Source: Spirulina subsalsa FACHB-351
Lineage (GTDB): Bacteria; Cyanobacteriota; Cyanobacteriia; Cyanobacteriales; Spirulinaceae
Assembly (NCBI RefSeq): GCF_026130165.1
Contig: NZ_JAIHOM010000050.1
Span: forward strand, 1 to 35,519
Direction of reading: 5' to 3'
DNA: 35,519 nt
Numbering within the stretch: position 1 is the stretch's first letter; each line of letters opens with the position of its first letter. Both the position numbers and the translations under genes were made by a program. The notes below the pieces were generated by a model. The model saw nothing but the letters and a program-made list of their open reading frames with translations. It made no database searches and had not been told where the DNA came from. Positions 32,519 through 35,519 of this stretch are shown piece after piece.

Positions 32519-32891
32519 CAGACTTTAATTTTATTGTGCCTCAGCCATATCTCTACAGTTTAATGGGAGTTTGTCGGTTGTCTACGAATCTTTGCAAGAA
32601 TTTTAGCCAACCCCTTCAGGTTAGCCCCTTAAGTTCTCTCCCCTCCTCACTACAATTGATACATTAGCCAACCATCGGGGCATCGAACCCCCGTCGGTTG
32701 GCTTGAGGGAGTCCATGTATCCCCGCCCTAAAACATTACTCGTCTGGACGACTCCCTCGTTTTTGAGGACGGGGTTTTATCGCTCCCTCAAACTCCCTCT
32801 TTCTGATAACCTAGCAGTAACCCAAGTTTTGCCTTGTGTCTGGCTCAATCTTGTTTACCACTCCACCCGCAACAAGGGACGGCTTTAGTTT
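32519..32891. other. Divergent intergenic region with nested inverted repeats
   Basis: Three inverted repeats are packed into about 125 bp. (1) AGCCAACC (32666-32673) with GGTTGGCT (32696-32703), continuing inward as CGGGG/CCCCG around an 8-nt loop. (2) GAGGGAGT (32705-32712) with ACTCCCTC (32751-32758). (3) CCCCGCCCT (32721-32729) with AGGACGGGG (32766-32774), one mismatch, interleaved with the second. Read on the minus strand, the first hairpin contains GTTCGATGC, a T-arm-like loop. It could be a decayed mobile element, a structured small RNA or a terminator cluster. No ORF is convincing. Confidence 0.55.
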
Positions 32892-34913
32892 ATGAAATTA
32901 CTGCCCCCGATGACTTTCCTGCGATTCCTCTTGCTCGTCCTCGCAGTATTGTTCATCTTTCTGAGTTTCAGCCAAACCAACCACCTTGACAAGGCCGCTC
33001 CCACCCCCACCCCCCTCAGTACAGGTTGGCTTTATCGATGGGGAAACTCCCCCAACACCCCAGAAAACCTTCCCCTCTGGGTGCTAGAACCTCCCCAAAA
33101 GGATTGGACTCCCCTCCCCCTCCCCCAGCAGTTACAACCTCCCCCCCACACCCAAACCCTTTGGTTAGCGGTTTCCCTTCCCCCCGGAGATTGGTCTTTC
33201 CCCAGCTTATATTTTCAGAATATCCCCCATCTGCTTCATGCCTATTTCCAGGGTCAATTAATCTATAGTTATGACGAGTTCGCCCCCACAGGAGAATTAA
33301 GCCCCAATGAGGGTAAATTTCCCCTTGTTTTTTTACCTCCAGATTTTGCGACGGAAACTCTCTATCTTCAAGTTCATGTTCCAGGTAAAAGTATTACTTT
33401 AGGCTATGATACCTTACTCAAAATTGGCAACTCTGACCAATTATTTAAAGCGTTAATTCTAAAGGATAGCATTCAATTAACCCTCGGTCTGCTCTTTATC
33501 TTCTGCGGTCTATTTCCGCTTATTTTCGCTCTCTTTACCTCCACAAAAAGCTATTATATTTCTTTCGGCTGGTTTGTTTTACTCCTTGGCATCTACACCA
33601 TCACCCCTACCCACACCATTCGTTTAATCTTTAATTATAGCATTTTTTGGACTTATATTCACCACACGGCTTTTCATCTTATCCCCCCCAGTTTGTGCCT
33701 CTTTTTTGAACATATTTTTGGTCAACGTCGCTATGGCATTGTTCGGCGTTTATGGCAAATTCATTTAAGTTATGCCCCCATTGCCTTGATTTTCGGCTCA
33801 TTAGGATTTTGGGAACTGGCCGCCCACCCAACGCAGTTTTTAGGGGTTACGAGTGCTTTGATTTTACTGTTGCTTGTTGTGAGAACTGCCCTCAACGGCA
33901 ATCAAGAAGCGAGAATCTTTGCCCTGGGTTTTATTGTATTGATGGTGGTGATGATTTATGACATTATCACCTATGTTTTCTTTAAACCTTTAAGCGCACA
34001 TTTTCAGCTTTATTATTGGGGAATGTTGTTCTTTATTGGCTGTGTTGCTTACTTATTAGAACGGCGGTTTATTGAGGCTCAAAAACGCTTAAAAGCTTAC
34101 AATTTAGCGTTAAAACGGTTTGTCCCCCATGAGTTTTTGAATTTTCTCCAACGAGAGAGTATTATCTATGTAGGTTTGGGGGATCAGGTACAGGAAGATA
34201 TGACGGTTTTATTTGCGGATATTCGTTCCTTTACCAGTATTTCTGAAAGTATGTCCCCCCAGAAAAATATTGAATTTTTAAATGCTTATCTCAGTTATGT
34301 GAGTCCGGTTATTCGACACAATGGGGGATTTATTGATAAATACATTGGGGATGCGGTGATGGCTTTATTTCCCCGTAATGCGAATCATGCTTTAAAGGCG
34401 GCTATTGAGATGCAGTTTCAAGTGGAAGAATTTAATAAAATGGGTCATGACAAAGGGTATCCGAGGGTTAATATCGGGATTGGTTTGCATCGGGGAAATT
34501 TGATGTTAGGGACGATTGGGGAACAGGAACGCTTACAAACGACGGTGATTGCTGATGCGGTGAATTTAGCCTCTCGTTTGGAAGAGTCTACGAAACAGTT
34601 TGGGGCGAAAGTGATTGTCAGTGAAAGTACGTTGTTGGGGTTGGAGGAGTGCGATCGCTACTTAACCCGTTATTTGGGTCAAATTACCGTCAAAGGCAAG
34701 AAGAACGCCGTGCGGATTTATGAGGTGTACAATTGTGATTCCCCATCGTTGCAGGCGAAAAAGACGGCAATGAGAGGGGAATTTGAGCAGGCGATCGCAT
34801 TTTTTGATCAAGGCCAATATATTCAAGCCTATGCTATGTTCCAGCAACTAATCGCCCAATGTCCCGAGGATCTGGTTCTCCACCGTTGTCTACAGCGTTG
34901 TGGGCTGATGTGA
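32892..34913 (+). CDS. 7TM-sensor class III nucleotide cyclase
   Basis: 673 aa. An N-terminal hydrophobic segment (about 8-26, signal or anchor), an extracytoplasmic beta-rich sensory domain of the 7TMR-DISM kind (about 40-180), seven TM helices (about 185-395), a linker helix (RRFIEAQKRLKAYN), then the cyclase domain (about 430-615). Metal ligands D443 (FADIRSFT) and D487 (YIGDAVMALF), purine-pocket K483, Thr551 (TTVIADAVN), N558 and R562 are all present; Lys plus Thr is the combination known from some cyanobacterial adenylate cyclases, so cAMP is the likely product. The C-terminal 50 residues form a TPR-like helix pair often seen behind such cyclases. An in-frame ATG at 32910 is an alternative start. 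Monocistronic. Confidence 0.9.
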   Translation: MKLLPPMTFLRFLLLVLAVLFIFLSFSQTNHLDKAAPTPTPLSTGWLYRWGNSPNTPENLPLWVLEPPQKDWTPLPLPQQLQPPPHTQTLWLAVSLPPGDWSFPSLYFQNIPHLLHAYFQGQLIYSYDEFAPTGELSPNEGKFPLVFLPPDFATETLYLQVHVPGKSITLGYDTLLKIGNSDQLFKALILKDSIQLTLGLLFIFCGLFPLIFALFTSTKSYYISFGWFVLLLGIYTITPTHTIRLIFNYSIFWTYIHHTAFHLIPPSLCLFFEHIFGQRRYGIVRRLWQIHLSYAPIALIFGSLGFWELAAHPTQFLGVTSALILLLLVVRTALNGNQEARIFALGFIVLMVVMIYDIITYVFFKPLSAHFQLYYWGMLFFIGCVAYLLERRFIEAQKRLKAYNLALKRFVPHEFLNFLQRESIIYVGLGDQVQEDMTVLFADIRSFTSISESMSPQKNIEFLNAYLSYVSPVIRHNGGFIDKYIGDAVMALFPRNANHALKAAIEMQFQVEEFNKMGHDKGYPRVNIGIGLHRGNLMLGTIGEQERLQTTVIADAVNLASRLEESTKQFGAKVIVSESTLLGLEECDRYLTRYLGQITVKGKKNAVRIYEVYNCDSPSLQAKKTAMRGEFEQAIAFFDQGQYIQAYAMFQQLIAQCPEDLVLHRCLQRCGLM

Positions 34914-34978
34914 GCATTTACGCTCAATCCATAGAGTTTGGTGAATCAGTAACAGGGCAACCTACTCAAAATTAGCCC

Positions 34979-35096
34979 CAGGAAATCGAAGCACGAGTCA
35001 CCAGCTTGGAAATCGAACTCACTCAAATTCAATAAGTCTTAGCCACCGTCACCTCCCCAGAACAACTGCATTGAGTTGTCCTAAAATGGAGACTGA
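34979..35096 (+). pseudogene. Degenerate coiled-coil ORF remnant
   Basis: One frame reads QEIEARVTSLEIELTQIQ, stops, then VLATVTSPEQLH before a second stop. This looks like a small heptad-type protein broken by stop codons, lying next to the decayed toxin-antitoxin module. No start codon is intact. Tentative. Confidence 0.25.
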
Positions 35097-35120
35097 ACCT
35101 TAAGAAGCGAGAAGTCGGCA

Positions 35121-35364
35121 ATGGGTACTATCGATAATTCCCCCATCCAGGATACAGAATCAGCTTAATGATTCACTCAAACAACTCTCTCCTGAGCGCT
35201 TACGGGTGCTGGCTGATTTTGCAGCTTATTTGGCTAATGCTGAAAGCAAGACGGCAACCCAAGAACTATTAGAAATTCCTGGATTGCTAGAGCGAGTTAA
35301 GCAAAATCAAGCCACTCCCAAGAAGCAGTACAGGAGTTGGAGAACCCTTCGTTCTGATGTATGA
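35121..35364 (+). pseudogene. Frameshifted antitoxin gene
   Basis: The ATG at 35121 reads MGTIDNSPIQDTES, then hits TAA at 35166 in that frame. A one-base frame change gives LNDSLKQLSPERLRVLADF and AAYLAN, then a TQELLEIPGLLERVKQ block and the end SWRTLRSDV, all typical of small cyanobacterial antitoxins that precede RelE/ParE toxins. The frame that carries the bulk has no start codon before the similarity begins. It is therefore a disrupted antitoxin unless programmed frameshifting rescues it. Its stop overlaps the toxin ATG. Confidence 0.6.
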
Positions 35365-35416
35365 AGTTCTCCTCCATCCTGATGCCCAAAAAGTTTACCA
35401 AAAACCCTGGGTCTAA
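35357..35416 (+). pseudogene. Truncated RelE/ParE-type toxin fragment
   Basis: ATG overlapping the antitoxin stop; encodes MYEVLLHPDAQKVYQKPWV and stops after 19 residues. The MYEVxLHPxAxKVY opening is that of RelE/ParE-family toxins (normally about 85-90 aa). The rest is missing and is replaced by a hairpin terminator. It cannot form the toxin fold. Confidence 0.6.
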
Positions 35417-35420
35417 AGCC

Positions 35421-35444
35421 CCGTCCTTCTAGGACGGCTTTTTC
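35421..35444 (+). terminator. Hairpin terminator after the toxin fragment
   Basis: CCGTCCT (35421-35427) and AGGACGG (35431-35437) form a 7-bp stem with a 3-nt loop, followed by CTTTTTC. The CCCGTCCTTCTAGGACGG form is also common at the ends of IS200/IS605-type elements, which might explain the truncated toxin. The remaining bases to the window end show no feature. Confidence 0.65.
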
Positions 35445-35519
35445 TTAATCGTAATACAATTAAGAGAATCACTTGCATTTCGTAAGATGCTCATTCTTTC
35501 CTATCAATACAAGTTGCGT

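Noticed and set aside
32664-32704. Possible tRNA gene on the minus strand (T-arm-like loop)
   Set aside because: D and anticodon arms are absent; the acceptor-like strands flank the T-arm directly, so it is not a functional tRNA. Kept as a structural finding instead.

Overview
This window is cyanobacterial chromosome. Direct signs are psbU (photosystem II extrinsic protein), psaM (photosystem I subunit XII), a Cph1-type phytochrome with its response regulator Rcp1, a glucosyl-3-phosphoglycerate synthase, and many GCGATCGC (HIP1) octamers inside genes. The intergenic spaces are full of dispersed short repeats: G-rich GGGGAGCAGGGGAGCGGGG arrays, CAATTATCAATT and CCCTATTCCC arrays, AGAAACCGGGTT hairpins, and GGTGCATCA-ended elements. 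This style suggests a filamentous, non-heterocystous cyanobacterium, but that placement is inference.

Layout. 1-6.3 kb: repeats; an exported protein of unknown function (-); gpgS (+); then a tight two-gene minus-strand unit whose first gene fuses a ketoacyl-ACP synthase III to a heme-oxygenase-like di-iron oxidase domain and whose second encodes an unknown protein. 6.0-6.9 kb: a MITE-like element just upstream of a small exported protein. 7.3-11.5 kb: cph1-rcp1 followed by a receiver/histidine-kinase protein. 11.4-16.4 kb (-): xseA, an exported unknown, and a pair made of a membrane histidine kinase and a PhnD-like lipoprotein. 16.8-18.9 kb (+): psaM and a sodium:solute symporter. 18.9-19.4 kb: a tandem repeat of about 160 bp. 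19.4-25.6 kb: a THUMP rRNA methyltransferase (-), a CHASE2 cyclase (-), a short DUF928-like ORF (+), nadB (-) and psbU (-). 26.2-30.99 kb: 1-Cys peroxiredoxin (+) with a strong terminator, a coiled-coil/WD40 protein (-), and gamma-glutamyltransferase (+). 31.1-35.5 kb: a soluble CBS/chemoreceptor-like protein (-), a structured intergenic region, a 7TM cyclase (+), and a decayed toxin-antitoxin module.

Functional picture. The region is rich in sensing: a red/far-red photoreceptor system, two further histidine kinases (one probably reading a periplasmic binding protein), two class III nucleotide cyclases with different input modules, and a chemoreceptor-like scaffold. Housekeeping genes (xseA, rRNA methyltransferase, nadB, psbU, psaM, peroxiredoxin) are interspersed. 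The most unusual biochemistry is the ketoacyl-synthase/di-iron-oxidase fusion with its coupled partner; I do not recognise its product. There is no CRISPR array, complete transposase gene, rRNA or convincing tRNA.

Several open reading frames extend upstream into repeat DNA, giving false N-termini. I trimmed xseA, the rRNA methyltransferase, nadB, peroxiredoxin and the 12.9 kb exported protein to starts supported by family N-termini, a signal peptide or a ribosome binding site.
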